The position numbers and the translations under genes are program-made. Shown here piece after piece: positions 23,249-30,963 of a stretch of 53,048 nucleotides of DNA; within the stretch, counting starts at the first letter, position 1; each line of letters opens with the position of its first letter. This DNA is from Piscibacillus halophilus (GTDB taxonomy: Bacteria > Bacillota > Bacilli > Bacillales > Alkalibacillaceae), in assembly GCF_900110685.1 (NCBI RefSeq), contig NZ_FOES01000016.1, positions 1-53,048 on the forward strand, in the 5' to 3' direction. The notes beneath the pieces are model-generated. The model was given only the letters and a program-made list of their open reading frames with translations, searched no databases and was not told the origin of the DNA.

Positions 23249-24001
23249 GTGAGCTTATTAGAGAGGTTACATCATGCAACTCATGGTGGTCCGAGAATCA
23301 GTCGGTCTACCTCGAGTACTTTAACACTTCAAGAAGCGTATGAGACTCAAAAGAATTTAATCGGATTGGAATCAAAACGAGGTAATCCTTTAAAAGGCTA
23401 TAAAATTAGTTTAACAAGTCAAGAAACTCAGGGTTTGTTTGATGCGAAAGCACCATTATACGGTGCTTTAACGGAAGATTCTTTAGTATTAGACGGTGAG
23501 TTAATGCTAGATCAACTGTCGGAACCTTTAGTCGAAGTGGAGCTCATGTTTTTTGTAGATGACAAGATCACAATCGATGATGATGAAACGGCCATTTTAC
23601 AAAAAACACGAATCGCACCAGGAATCGAAATACCAGATTCCCGTTATGAAGATTGGTTCCCCCATTTGACACTTGGACAAATCGTAGCTGACCGTGCAGT
23701 TGCTGGTAAAGTCGTAGTGGGTCAGCCTAAATCAGGTCTTACCTTGGATCAGTTAAATTCAATTAAAGCTACAGTGACATTAGACAGTGAAGTAATAGCA
23801 ACAGGATATTCAAGTGACGTTTTAGGAAACCCTGTTCATGCTATAAAATGGCTGGTACAGGAATTAAACCGATCTGGGCAACAACTCATGCCAGGATTGG
23901 TGATCTCATCCGGAACCTTTATCATGCCAAAAAAGTTACAAAGAGGACTTTATAGCGCGCAATTTGATCAAGTTGGTGAAGTTCAGTTACGTGTAAAGTA
24001 A
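23249..24001 (+). CDS. 2-keto-4-pentenoate hydratase / FAH-fold family enzyme
   Basis: 250 residues. Typical MhpD/HpaH-type sequence: LTLQEAYETQKNLI, GNPLKGYKISLTSQETQGLFDAKAPLYGALTEDSLV, EPLVEVELMFFVDD with the metal-binding Glu pair EVE, APGIEIPDSRYEDW, NPVHAIKWLVQELNR and LVISSGTFIMP. Members add water to 2-hydroxy-dienoates or decarboxylate oxalocrotonates in aromatic breakdown. No other meta-cleavage genes are adjacent. GTG 23249 has GGGAG 8 bases upstream; the frame opens nine bases earlier. Coupling to cstA suggests its product (a 2-keto acid or pyruvate) is linked to that transporter, an inference. Confidence 0.85.
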   Translation: MSLLERLHHATHGGPRISRSTSSTLTLQEAYETQKNLIGLESKRGNPLKGYKISLTSQETQGLFDAKAPLYGALTEDSLVLDGELMLDQLSEPLVEVELMFFVDDKITIDDDETAILQKTRIAPGIEIPDSRYEDWFPHLTLGQIVADRAVAGKVVVGQPKSGLTLDQLNSIKATVTLDSEVIATGYSSDVLGNPVHAIKWLVQELNRSGQQLMPGLVISSGTFIMPKKLQRGLYSAQFDQVGEVQLRVK

Positions 24002-24366
24002 GTAGTAATATCAACTTTTAGAGTTGAGGCCGTGCTACTTGATCCTCTTTGGGTAAAACGGTATGTCTGAAGAGAATTAAATATTCTATATTATTTTGTT
24101 CCTAAACAGGTTTCTAATAACACAGAAACCTGTTTTTGTTATATGTTTGTAAAAAATAAGTCGATATTTGCAGGGCTAGTATCCTATTAAACCTATTATA
24201 TCTATTTTTCTTTAGGACTTAAGATACATATATTTTTAACTAAACATTTCTTTGTTTACAAATTAATAACATGCGTTATAAATCTGTTTAAGGCGGGTAT
24301 TTATGTAATGCAACATAAAAATGTTGCGAACACACATTTCAAAATATGTAAAAGGAGTGTTTCGAA
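24002..24366. other. Intergenic region: terminator plus long AT-rich promoter region
   Basis: No gene is seen. It holds a hairpin-rich stretch just after the hydratase (24000-24041), a strong terminator (24104-24138) and about 200 AT-rich bases. Near the lipoprotein gene a GGGTAT (24295-24300) with GTTATA 14 bases upstream resembles, weakly, a sigma-B promoter. The small hairpin GCAACAT/ATGTTGC lies at 24310-24327. Confidence 0.5.
24104..24138 (+). terminator. Terminator after the hydratase gene
   Basis: AAACAGGTTTCT (24104-24115) pairs perfectly with AGAAACCTGTTT (24124-24135), then TTG/TT. Confidence 0.9.
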
Positions 24367-24651
24367 ATGAAAAAATTCATTATCAGTTCATTACTAGTAG
24401 GTACAGGATTCTTAGCAGCTTGCGGAGGCGGAGACGATACAGAGGATCCAGCAACAGAAGATCCAGCTGTTGAAGATAGTGGAGATATGGAAGATGGCTC
24501 TACTGAAGATGGTTCAACAGGTACGGAAGATAATGCAGGTACTGAAGATGATGCAAGTACTGATGAAACAGAAACTGACGATGGTATGACAGATGATACT
24601 GAGGAAGATACTGACTTAGGCGATACAGGCTCTGAAGAAGATACAGAGTAA
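24367..24651 (+). CDS. Small, extremely acidic lipoprotein
   Basis: 94 residues. Signal peptide MKKFIISSLLVGTGFLAAC with a clear lipobox (LAAC, Cys19), followed by 75 residues made almost only of Asp, Glu, Thr, Gly and Ser (for example EDGSTEDGSTGTEDNAGTED) and no Lys or Arg. It must be a disordered, highly negative tail on the outer face of the membrane. Such low-complexity acidic lipoproteins are common in halophilic Bacillaceae. Possible roles are ion binding or wall spacing; none is shown. AAAGGAG precedes the ATG. Single gene closed by a strong terminator. Confidence 0.85.
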   Translation: MKKFIISSLLVGTGFLAACGGGDDTEDPATEDPAVEDSGDMEDGSTEDGSTGTEDNAGTEDDASTDETETDDGMTDDTEEDTDLGDTGSEEDTE

Positions 24652-24730
24652 TCTCTTAAACATTAAAACTCTTACCCTATAAAAAGATAGCTTAAGCATA
24701 AACTCCCCCTAGTAATATATAGATTCTAAG

Positions 24731-24770
24731 AAAAAACCTAAGGTCCCAAAATGGGCCTTAGGTTTTTTGT
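24731..24770 (+). terminator. Terminator after the acidic lipoprotein
   Basis: AAAAAACCTAAGGTCCC and GGGCCTTAGGTTTTTT form a 17-base stem with one mismatch around AAAAT, with a T-run. Confidence 0.93.
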
Positions 24771-24828
24771 GTTTTATTTTACATATTTATGAGGTTCAGA
24801 TGTGGTTGCAATATTCCTTCCGATATAA

Positions 24829-24910
24829 ATCCGTGTGGGCTGATGCACAATTTTTTCGAACATAAAAAGTTAGGACAGACACGGATAAACGCCCAACGCA
24901 TAGTATGAAG
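24829..24910 (+). other. Structured leader (possible H-type pseudoknot) of the NitT/TauT-like ABC operon
   Basis: ATCCGTGT (24829-24836) is fully complementary to ACACGGAT (24879-24886). GGGC (24837-24840), inside the loop, can pair with GCCC (24891-24894), outside it, which would make a pseudoknot. The element ends about 30 bases before the start codon. It does not show the conserved cores of TPP, guanidine or other riboswitches that I know. Chance pairing is possible. Confidence 0.35.
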
Positions 24911-24926
24911 CGTAGAGGTGAGAGCT

Positions 24927-25733
24927 TTGGAAGAGTTAAAAAAAGCTGTTGAGGTGGAACAACAGGATTTTAAACGTAAGCAACGGAGTAAACGAATCAA
25001 GCAAGTTTTAACAATCTCTTCGCCCGTATTTATGTTGTTGATTTGGGAGATTCTTTCACAGACAGCCATTATTGATCCTAGGTTTTTCCCGCCACCAACG
25101 ACTATTATTGAAACGCTAATTTCGATGAGTGCTTCTGGCGAGTTATTTGAACATGTCAAAGTGAGTTTAACTCGAATATTGTTTGGGTTTTTAATGGGAG
25201 TGATCCCAGCAATCACATTAGGTTTGATCATGGGAATGTACTCATCCATTAGGCATTTTTTCTCGCCACTGATCATGGCTTTAATGCCGATTCCAACTCT
25301 TGCGATGTTACCAATTATTTTAATTATTTTTGGAATTGGTGAGTTTTCAAAAATGGTGACGATTGCAGCAAGTGTATTTTTCCCAGTCGTTATTAATACG
25401 GTCGCAGGTGTGATGAATATCGATAAAGTGTATTCAGATGTGGCGAAAAACTATGGTGCGAACCCAAAAGACTTTTTTATGAAAATTGCATTACCTGGGG
25501 CCATGCCAGTCATGATGGAAGGAATTCAAATGGGGCAGGCAATTGCGTTATTAACGATTGTCGCCGCTGAAATGATTGGTGCGAATTCAGGAATTGGTTA
25601 TGTTATTTGGATGAATTATAAAGCTTTTCTCATTTCAGAAATGTTTGTAGGTCTCATCTTAATATCGTTTTTTGGCTACTTGTTCTCGTTATTATTGCGG
25701 GGCCTGCAAAGCAAGTTGATTCCATGGAAGTAG
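24927..25733 (+). CDS. ABC transporter permease, NitT/TauT (SsuC-like) family
   Basis: 268 residues with an unusually charged N-terminus (EELKKAVEVEQQDFKRKQRSKRIK) then about six membrane helices. Visible family features are FFPPPTTIIETLI, the core LMALMPIPTLAMLPIILIIFGIGEFSKM and the ATPase-contacting EAA loop VAKNYGANPKDFFMKIALPGAMPVMMEGIQMGQAIALLTIVAAEMIGANSGIG (read in parts). TTG 24927 has GAGGTG upstream at good spacing; GTG 24918 overlaps that site. First gene of a three-gene importer operon. Confidence 0.9.
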   Translation: MEELKKAVEVEQQDFKRKQRSKRIKQVLTISSPVFMLLIWEILSQTAIIDPRFFPPPTTIIETLISMSASGELFEHVKVSLTRILFGFLMGVIPAITLGLIMGMYSSIRHFFSPLIMALMPIPTLAMLPIILIIFGIGEFSKMVTIAASVFFPVVINTVAGVMNIDKVYSDVAKNYGANPKDFFMKIALPGAMPVMMEGIQMGQAIALLTIVAAEMIGANSGIGYVIWMNYKAFLISEMFVGLILISFFGYLFSLLLRGLQSKLIPWK

Positions 25734-25739
25734 GAGGGA

Positions 25740-26531
25740 ATGACGTTGCAATATGAAAAGAAAATTCAAGTGGATCATTTAACAAAGGTGTTTTTGAAAA
25801 ATAGAGAGCGCGTCATGGCCCTAGAGGACATAAACTTTTCGATTCGAGATGGCGAATTTGTTTGTATATTAGGTCCAAGTGGTTGTGGGAAAACGACATT
25901 ACTTCGAATATTAGCTGGATTGGAAAAACCAAGCTCTGGTGACTACAACATAGAAGTGAACGGGTCAGAACGTCCTTTACAGTCAATGGTGTTTCAAGAA
26001 CAAGGTGTCATACCTTGGATGACGGTTGAAGAGAATGTTGCTCTTGGATTAAGAATGCGTCACGCTCCTAAGAAGTTAATCAAAGAGCGAACGAATCTAT
26101 ATCTTGAAAAAGTTGGTTTAACAAAGTATAAAAACTTGTTCCCTAAAGAATTATCAGGTGGAATGAAACAACGAGTGAGCATTGCTCGAGCTTTTGCGAA
26201 TGATCCTGAAATTTTATTAATGGATGAACCATTTGCAGCTCTAGATGAGCAAAACAAATTTATTTTACAAGAGGAATTACTTTCGATTTGGGAAGAGACG
26301 AAAAAGACGGTTATTTTTATTACGCACAGTATTGATGAAGCGATATTACTTAGTGATCGAATCTTCTTAATGACTTCTCAACCAGGGACGATTAAAGAAG
26401 AAGTTAAAATTGATTTACCGAGACCGCGTCAGATGACACAAGTGCGGTCTGATCCTAATACAGCTGATGTTTTCTTAAAAATTTGGAACCACCTCCAAGA
26501 TGAGGTCCAAGAATCAAGAAATCAATCATGA
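25740..26531 (+). CDS. ABC transporter ATP-binding protein, NitT/TauT (SsuB-like) family
   Basis: 263 residues. Walker A LGPSGCGKTTLLR, Q-loop MVFQEQGVIPWMTVEENV, signature LSGGMKQRVSIARAF, Walker B ILLMDEPFAALDEQ and the H-loop FITHSIDEA are all intact. It energises uptake by the permease just upstream (6-base gap). AGGAGGG is only two bases from ATG 25740, so the real start may be TTG 25746. The stop overlaps the ATG at 26528, so the binding-protein gene is translationally linked. Confidence 0.92.
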   Translation: MTLQYEKKIQVDHLTKVFLKNRERVMALEDINFSIRDGEFVCILGPSGCGKTTLLRILAGLEKPSSGDYNIEVNGSERPLQSMVFQEQGVIPWMTVEENVALGLRMRHAPKKLIKERTNLYLEKVGLTKYKNLFPKELSGGMKQRVSIARAFANDPEILLMDEPFAALDEQNKFILQEELLSIWEETKKTVIFITHSIDEAILLSDRIFLMTSQPGTIKEEVKIDLPRPRQMTQVRSDPNTADVFLKIWNHLQDEVQESRNQS

Positions 26532-26545
26532 AAGGTAGAGTGAGT

Positions 26546-27613
26546 ATGTTGAAAAAGTGGTTAGCATTTCCGCTTTTAGCAATATTCTTGACTTTAGGTG
26601 CATGTAGTCAAGATGAGGGAAAGGAAGGGTCAGGAAACGAGACTGAAGAAGGTTTAGAGCCGTTAGAAGAACGTGCGACTGTGGTTATTGCGGAAGATGG
26701 AGCTGCTTCTGGAGCTGGTTTTTACATCGCAAATGAAATGGGATATTTTGAGGATTACAACATAGAAGTTGAATTTGCGACGTTTAGTAATAGTGATGAG
26801 ATGCTACCAGCTATAGCTGCTGGTGAAGTGGATGTCGCAGGTGGAATTTCAACAGCCTCATTTTTTAATTCCATTGCTCAAGGGATTGACGTCCGTATGA
26901 TTGCGGATAAGGGGCATAACACTCCAGGGAGTTCGTATTTTACATTTGTGATTCGAGAGGATCTACAAGATGAGATTGTAGATTATGAAGATTTTAAAGG
27001 AAGAACGATTGCTGTATCTTCTAGGAATGCTGTCGATGATTACATTTTTGGTGAAATGTTAAGTCATGCTGGATTAACTAGAGATGATGTTGAATTCGTG
27101 TTAATGTCAGACTTCGGTAACATGTTGGCAGCAATGGGAAATCAATCAATTGATGCCGCATTACAAATCGAACCACTGATAACACAGGGTGAATCACAAG
27201 ATTTACATGTTCGATTTAAAGATGCAACTGATTACGCTCCCGAAGCACAAATCGCAATGGTACTCGGTTCTCCTAAATTTTTAACTGAGGAAAGAGATGT
27301 TGCGCAACGTTTTATGGCAGCCTACTTAAAAGGAGTTCGTGATTATAACGATGCCTTTATTAAAGAAACAGGGGATTTAGATCGTGTGATCGAAATTATG
27401 ACTGAATATACAGCGTTAAAAGATCCAGAGCTTTGGAAAAAAGTAGGTGTAACAGGTTTAAATCCAAATGGCCGTATGTTTGTAGAGGACATTAAGAATC
27501 AATATGAGGTTTATAAGGAAAACGGCGCAATTAAAGGTGAAGTAGATTTTGATCAAGCGGTCGATACGTCATTAGTTGAGGAAGTTCTCGACTTAATTGG
27601 AGAATATGAATAA
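26546..27613 (+). CDS. ABC transporter substrate-binding lipoprotein, NMT1/SsuA-like
   Basis: 355 residues. Signal peptide MLKKWLAFPLLAIFLTLGACSQ with lipobox LGAC, an acidic linker, then an NMT1-type binding fold: VVIAEDGAASGAGFYIANEMGYFEDYNIEVEFATF (in parts), LPAIAAGEVDVAGGISTASFFNSIAQG, FKGRTIAVSSRNAVDDYIFGEML, and IDAALQIEPLI. This group imports nitrate, sulphonates, pyrimidine thiamin precursors or similar small molecules; the ligand cannot be read from sequence. ATG 26546 is preferred over the ATG at 26528 because the signal peptide then has normal length. Last gene of the operon. Confidence 0.9.
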   Translation: MLKKWLAFPLLAIFLTLGACSQDEGKEGSGNETEEGLEPLEERATVVIAEDGAASGAGFYIANEMGYFEDYNIEVEFATFSNSDEMLPAIAAGEVDVAGGISTASFFNSIAQGIDVRMIADKGHNTPGSSYFTFVIREDLQDEIVDYEDFKGRTIAVSSRNAVDDYIFGEMLSHAGLTRDDVEFVLMSDFGNMLAAMGNQSIDAALQIEPLITQGESQDLHVRFKDATDYAPEAQIAMVLGSPKFLTEERDVAQRFMAAYLKGVRDYNDAFIKETGDLDRVIEIMTEYTALKDPELWKKVGVTGLNPNGRMFVEDIKNQYEVYKENGAIKGEVDFDQAVDTSLVEEVLDLIGEYE

Positions 27614-27630
27614 TAAATTCATAGATAGAT

Positions 27631-27666
27631 AAACAACGAGCGGATTTAACGTTCGTTGTTTTTTTA
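27631..27666 (+). terminator. Terminator of the NitT/TauT-like operon
   Basis: AAACAACGA (27631-27639) pairs with TCGTTGTTT (27653-27661), followed by TTTTT. Confidence 0.85.
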
Positions 27667-27815
27667 TGGTCACATTTATAATCTTGCATCATTAATGTAT
27701 GCCCTTTCAATTATCTGAATTATTTTTCTTTATATAAAAAGGTGTTTTTATGCATAATTATGTGTTAATATTCATTTAATCGTATAAATATACAATTTTG
27801 AGAGGGGATTATACA

Positions 27816-28604
27816 ATGTTTAAAAAAATATGTTTACCGGTTTTATCTATGATTCTATTATTTTTACTTGCAGCGTGTGGAACGAGTAATGCTGAAGCGG
27901 AGGGAAACTCTGAAGCTGAACAAGAAGAAAGCAAAGGCACGTTGATTATGGGAACCTCAGCTGATTACCCGCCGTTTGAATCATTCACACCTGAAGGAGA
28001 ATTCGAAGGTTTTGACATTGATTTAGCTCATTTGATTGCTGAAGAGTTAGGTTATGAGCTGAAAATTAAGGACATGAAGTTTGATGGATTAGTAGGTTCG
28101 CTTCAAGCTGATCGTGTCGATATGGTGATGGCTGGAATGTCAGCAACAGAAGAGCGTCAGGAAAACGTTGACTTCTCGACGGAATATCATCATTCAGGTG
28201 AAATGTTTGTAACTGCAAAAGATTCGAACATTAAAAGTATTGATGATTTAGAAGGAAAAATCGTTGGGGTGCAATTAGGTACCATTCAACATGAAGGTGC
28301 AGAAGAATTACAGAAAGAGATTGACTTTGAAATTAAGTCAATGGATCAAGGGAGTACATTAATTCAAGAGCTTAAATCTGGAAGAATTGATGTCGGTTAT
28401 ATGGATAAAACGGTTGCTGAAGGTTATATCAAAGAACAAGATTTAGCTGGATTTGATGATCCTACTATTAGCTCACCAGGGATGGCAGTTGCATTTCCAA
28501 AGGGAAGTGAACTAAAAGATGAGGTTAGTGCGATTATCGATGAATATTTAGAAGACGGTACGATTGATGAACTCGCAGAAAAATGGGAATTAAACGAAGA
28601 CTAA
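27816..28604 (+). CDS. Polar amino acid ABC transporter, substrate-binding lipoprotein
   Basis: 262 residues. Signal peptide MFKKICLPVLSMILLFLLAACGT with lipobox LAAC, then an SBP_bac_3 fold: LIMGTSADYPPFESFTPEGEFEGFDIDLAHLIAEELG (in parts), MVMAGMSATEERQENVDFSTEYH, LEGKIVGVQLGTIQHEGAEEL and DVGYMDKTVAEGYI. Together with the next two genes it forms a complete importer like B. subtilis ArtPQR (YqiXYZ), which takes up arginine. The binding-site residues do not settle the amino acid. ATG 27816 follows GAGAGGGG. Confidence 0.92.
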   Translation: MFKKICLPVLSMILLFLLAACGTSNAEAEGNSEAEQEESKGTLIMGTSADYPPFESFTPEGEFEGFDIDLAHLIAEELGYELKIKDMKFDGLVGSLQADRVDMVMAGMSATEERQENVDFSTEYHHSGEMFVTAKDSNIKSIDDLEGKIVGVQLGTIQHEGAEELQKEIDFEIKSMDQGSTLIQELKSGRIDVGYMDKTVAEGYIKEQDLAGFDDPTISSPGMAVAFPKGSELKDEVSAIIDEYLEDGTIDELAEKWELNED

Positions 28605-28627
28605 ACATAGAATTGAGGTGTTAAGGC

Positions 28628-29287
28628 ATGAATTTGGATTTCACCCAAATCGTGCCTTATATTCCTTTTATGCTGGAAGGAATATGGGTAACGTTACGAT
28701 TTGTTATTATTGCTATTATTATTGGATTTTTATTAGGTGCAGTGATCGCATTAGTTAAAATAAGTGATGTTAAAGTTTTAAGGTGGCTGGCAGATTTTTA
28801 TACGTCTATATTTCGCGGAACGCCTCTGATTCTTCAATTAATGTTTGTGTATTATGGGATTCCACAAGTATTAGGCTATGATATTTCAGAGTTTTTAGCT
28901 GCTATTTTAACATTTGGTTTAAATTCATCTGCTTATGTATCTGAAATCATCCGTGCGGGAATACAAGCGGTTGATAAAGGTCAAAAAGAAGCTGCTGAAG
29001 CTTTAGGGATTCCATATCGTCAGACAATGGTCAGAATTATTATGCCACAAGCCATGAAAAACATTTTACCAGCATTAATGAATGAATTTATAACGTTAAC
29101 AAAAGAATCGGCCATCGTATCAGTCATTAACTACCTTGACTTAATGCGCCGCGCAACGGTTGTTGGTGCGGATTTATATCGTAACTTCGAAGCATATTTA
29201 TTTGTTGGCTTAATTTATTATGTCATCGTAATGATTCTTACATTGTTAGGGAAGTTACTTGAACGGAGGTTGAGTCAGAGTGATTAA
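28628..29287 (+). CDS. Polar amino acid ABC transporter permease
   Basis: 219 residues, HisM/ArtQ type. About five membrane helices; the N-terminal [23 protein letters not shown] and the EAA-like loop [46 protein letters not shown] are conserved. GAGGTG precedes ATG 28628. The end overlaps the ATPase gene by eight bases, so the two are coupled. Confidence 0.93.
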   Translation: MNLDFTQIVPYIPFMLEGIWVTLRFVIIAIIIGFLLGAVIALVKISDVKVLRWLADFYTSIFRGTPLILQLMFVYYGIPQVLGYDISEFLAAILTFGLNSSAYVSEIIRAGIQAVDKGQKEAAEALGIPYRQTMVRIIMPQAMKNILPALMNEFITLTKESAIVSVINYLDLMRRATVVGADLYRNFEAYLFVGLIYYVIVMILTLLGKLLERRLSQSD

Positions 29288-30002
29288 AGTGGAAAGTTTA
29301 TATAAAAGTTTTGGAGATCTAGAGGTTTTACAAAATATTGATACGACCATTGAAAAAGGTGAAGTTGTTGCTGTCATTGGCCCTTCTGGTTCTGGAAAAT
29401 CTACACTATTAAGATGCTTGAACTTACTTGAAACACCAACGGATGGCCATATTTGGGTTGATGGTGAGGATCTGACGGTACCGACAACCAATATCTTAAA
29501 GGTTAGACAAAAGATTGGTATGGTATTTCAGCATTTTCACCTATTTCCACATATGAAAGTGATCGATAATTTAACCTATGCACCGATGACCGTGAAGGAA
29601 TTGTCAAAGCAAGAAGCTGAGCAACAAGCCAAGCTATTACTGTCTAAAGTCGGATTAAGTGATAAAGAACAAGCTTATCCGAATAGCTTATCAGGTGGGC
29701 AAAAACAACGTGTCGCTATTGCACGTGCTCTTGCCATGGAGCCTGAACTTATGTTGTTTGATGAACCAACGTCTGCATTAGATCCTGAAATGGTTAAAGA
29801 AGTCCTAGATGTTATTAAGTCTCTTGCCAATACAGGTATGACAATGGTCGTCGTCACACATGAAATGGGATTTGCGCGTGAAGTGGCCGATCGAATTATT
29901 TTTATGGATTATGGAAAAATTGTCGAGGAAGCAAAACCAACTGAGTTTTTTGCTTCTGCTAAAACTGAACGTGCAAAAGATTTTCTCGATAAAGTTTTAT
30001 AA
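29280..30002 (+). CDS. Polar amino acid ABC transporter ATP-binding protein
   Basis: 240 residues, GlnQ/ArtR type. Walker [18 protein letters not shown]-loop [18 protein letters not shown], signature [15 protein letters not shown], Walker [17 protein letters not shown] and H-loop [16 protein letters not shown] are complete. GTG 29280 overlaps the permease stop and has GGAGGT upstream. Last gene of the importer, closed by a perfect hairpin. Confidence 0.95.
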   Translation: MIKVESLYKSFGDLEVLQNIDTTIEKGEVVAVIGPSGSGKSTLLRCLNLLETPTDGHIWVDGEDLTVPTTNILKVRQKIGMVFQHFHLFPHMKVIDNLTYAPMTVKELSKQEAEQQAKLLLSKVGLSDKEQAYPNSLSGGQKQRVAIARALAMEPELMLFDEPTSALDPEMVKEVLDVIKSLANTGMTMVVVTHEMGFAREVADRIIFMDYGKIVEEAKPTEFFASAKTERAKDFLDKVL

Positions 30003-30038
30003 GCAGTTAACCTTTCAATTTTGATAAAATAGACCGCT

Positions 30039-30072
30039 AAAAAACCTTCGCATAGATGCGAAGGTTTTTTAA
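30039..30072 (+). terminator. Terminator of the amino acid importer operon
   Basis: AAAAAACCTTCGCAT and ATGCGAAGGTTTTTT form a 15-base perfect stem with a two-base loop (AG), with T-run. Confidence 0.95.
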
Positions 30073-30159
30073 AATGTAATTTTCTTTGGTAAATATGCAT
30101 AATTCTTCTAATCTTGGTTTAACTAAAAATATACAAATATACTAGAAAGAGGAGTCGGT

Positions 30160-30933
30160 ATGAATCACAATGCCAAACAAACTGTTAAGTACTTTGTTAT
30201 TGCTTTTATCATTAGTTTTATTATTGGTAATATACTCTCGGCTATTTTCTCAAGTGCAGAGGAGATACATGTTGATCAGGAAAAAGATTTCGACATTGTG
30301 GAGACTGATTTTGATGAGATTAGATTATTAACATATGAGACCAAAGAGGATTTGTACAGTATTAAATTTGAATTGCCATTCTTTAAGTCGGAGGGGCTTA
30401 ATAACTTTTTTAAAGGTTACATGAAACGAACCAATGATCAGTTTTTAACAGTTATTGAAGGGAACGTAACTGAAGAACGACCAGGGAATCTGAACGTTAA
30501 CCTGGACATATATGAGTCTGGTGAAGACCTATACTCGCTAGTCTTTACAGAATCAGAGTATACAGGTGGTGCCAATGTTAACGAAACAGGCCACACATGG
30601 TTAGTTGATTTGAAAAAGAACCGGATCATAAAGCAAGGAGAGCTGTTTAAAAATACTCGAAAGGCTCGTGATATCATACGACCTAAAGTTCAACAAGCAT
30701 TATTGGATCAACCTGATTTAGGTGTTTTTGAAGAAGAGTTGGATCAGTGGGTTAATCAGCCAAAATATATGTTTGAAAATATGTTTATTCGAGATGGTAA
30801 GTTAGTATTTAGGTTCGATAAATATGAAATCACACCAGGTGCAGCAGGAATGCCGGAAGTTGAAATTTCAATCGATGAGGACATTCAATCATTATTCAAG
30901 AAAAATTGGGCAAAAAGATTAGGGGTTAATTAA
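30160..30933 (+). CDS. DUF4163/DUF3298 (RsiV-like) extracytoplasmic membrane protein
   Basis: 257 residues. One N-terminal helix (about 10-32, KYFVIAFIISFIIGNILSAIF) without a signal cleavage site, then an extracellular domain. EYTGGANVNETGHTWLVDLKKNRIIKQGELF corresponds to the conserved TGGAHP-type motif of DUF3298, and ITPGAAGMPEVEISIDED to the conserved end; the same pair of domains is found in the lysozyme-binding anti-sigma factor RsiV and in the deacetylase PdaC. There is no sigma factor next to it and no N-terminal anti-sigma motif, so a wall-linked binding protein is more likely. AGAGGAG precedes the ATG. Confidence 0.8.
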   Translation: MNHNAKQTVKYFVIAFIISFIIGNILSAIFSSAEEIHVDQEKDFDIVETDFDEIRLLTYETKEDLYSIKFELPFFKSEGLNNFFKGYMKRTNDQFLTVIEGNVTEERPGNLNVNLDIYESGEDLYSLVFTESEYTGGANVNETGHTWLVDLKKNRIIKQGELFKNTRKARDIIRPKVQQALLDQPDLGVFEEELDQWVNQPKYMFENMFIRDGKLVFRFDKYEITPGAAGMPEVEISIDEDIQSLFKKNWAKRLGVN

Positions 30934-30963
30934 AAGTGGCGAGCTATTCGGCTCGCCACTTTA
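30933..30963. terminator. Bidirectional terminator
   Basis: AAAGTGGCGAGC (30933-30944) pairs perfectly with GCTCGCCACTTT (30951-30962). It touches the stop codons of both converging genes. Confidence 0.92.

Noticed and set aside
24829-24910. TPP or guanidine riboswitch
   Set aside because: GGATAAACGCC looks a little like the TPP 3' core, but CTGAGA and the ACCTGAT box are missing, and the ykkC core is absent.
24779-25276. 165-residue open frame on the minus strand
   Set aside because: Lies antisense to the importer leader and permease, has no ribosome site and reads as a shadow.
27700-27815. ArgR/AhrC box before the amino acid importer
   Set aside because: Only one loose ATTCA half-site is visible; not enough to call.
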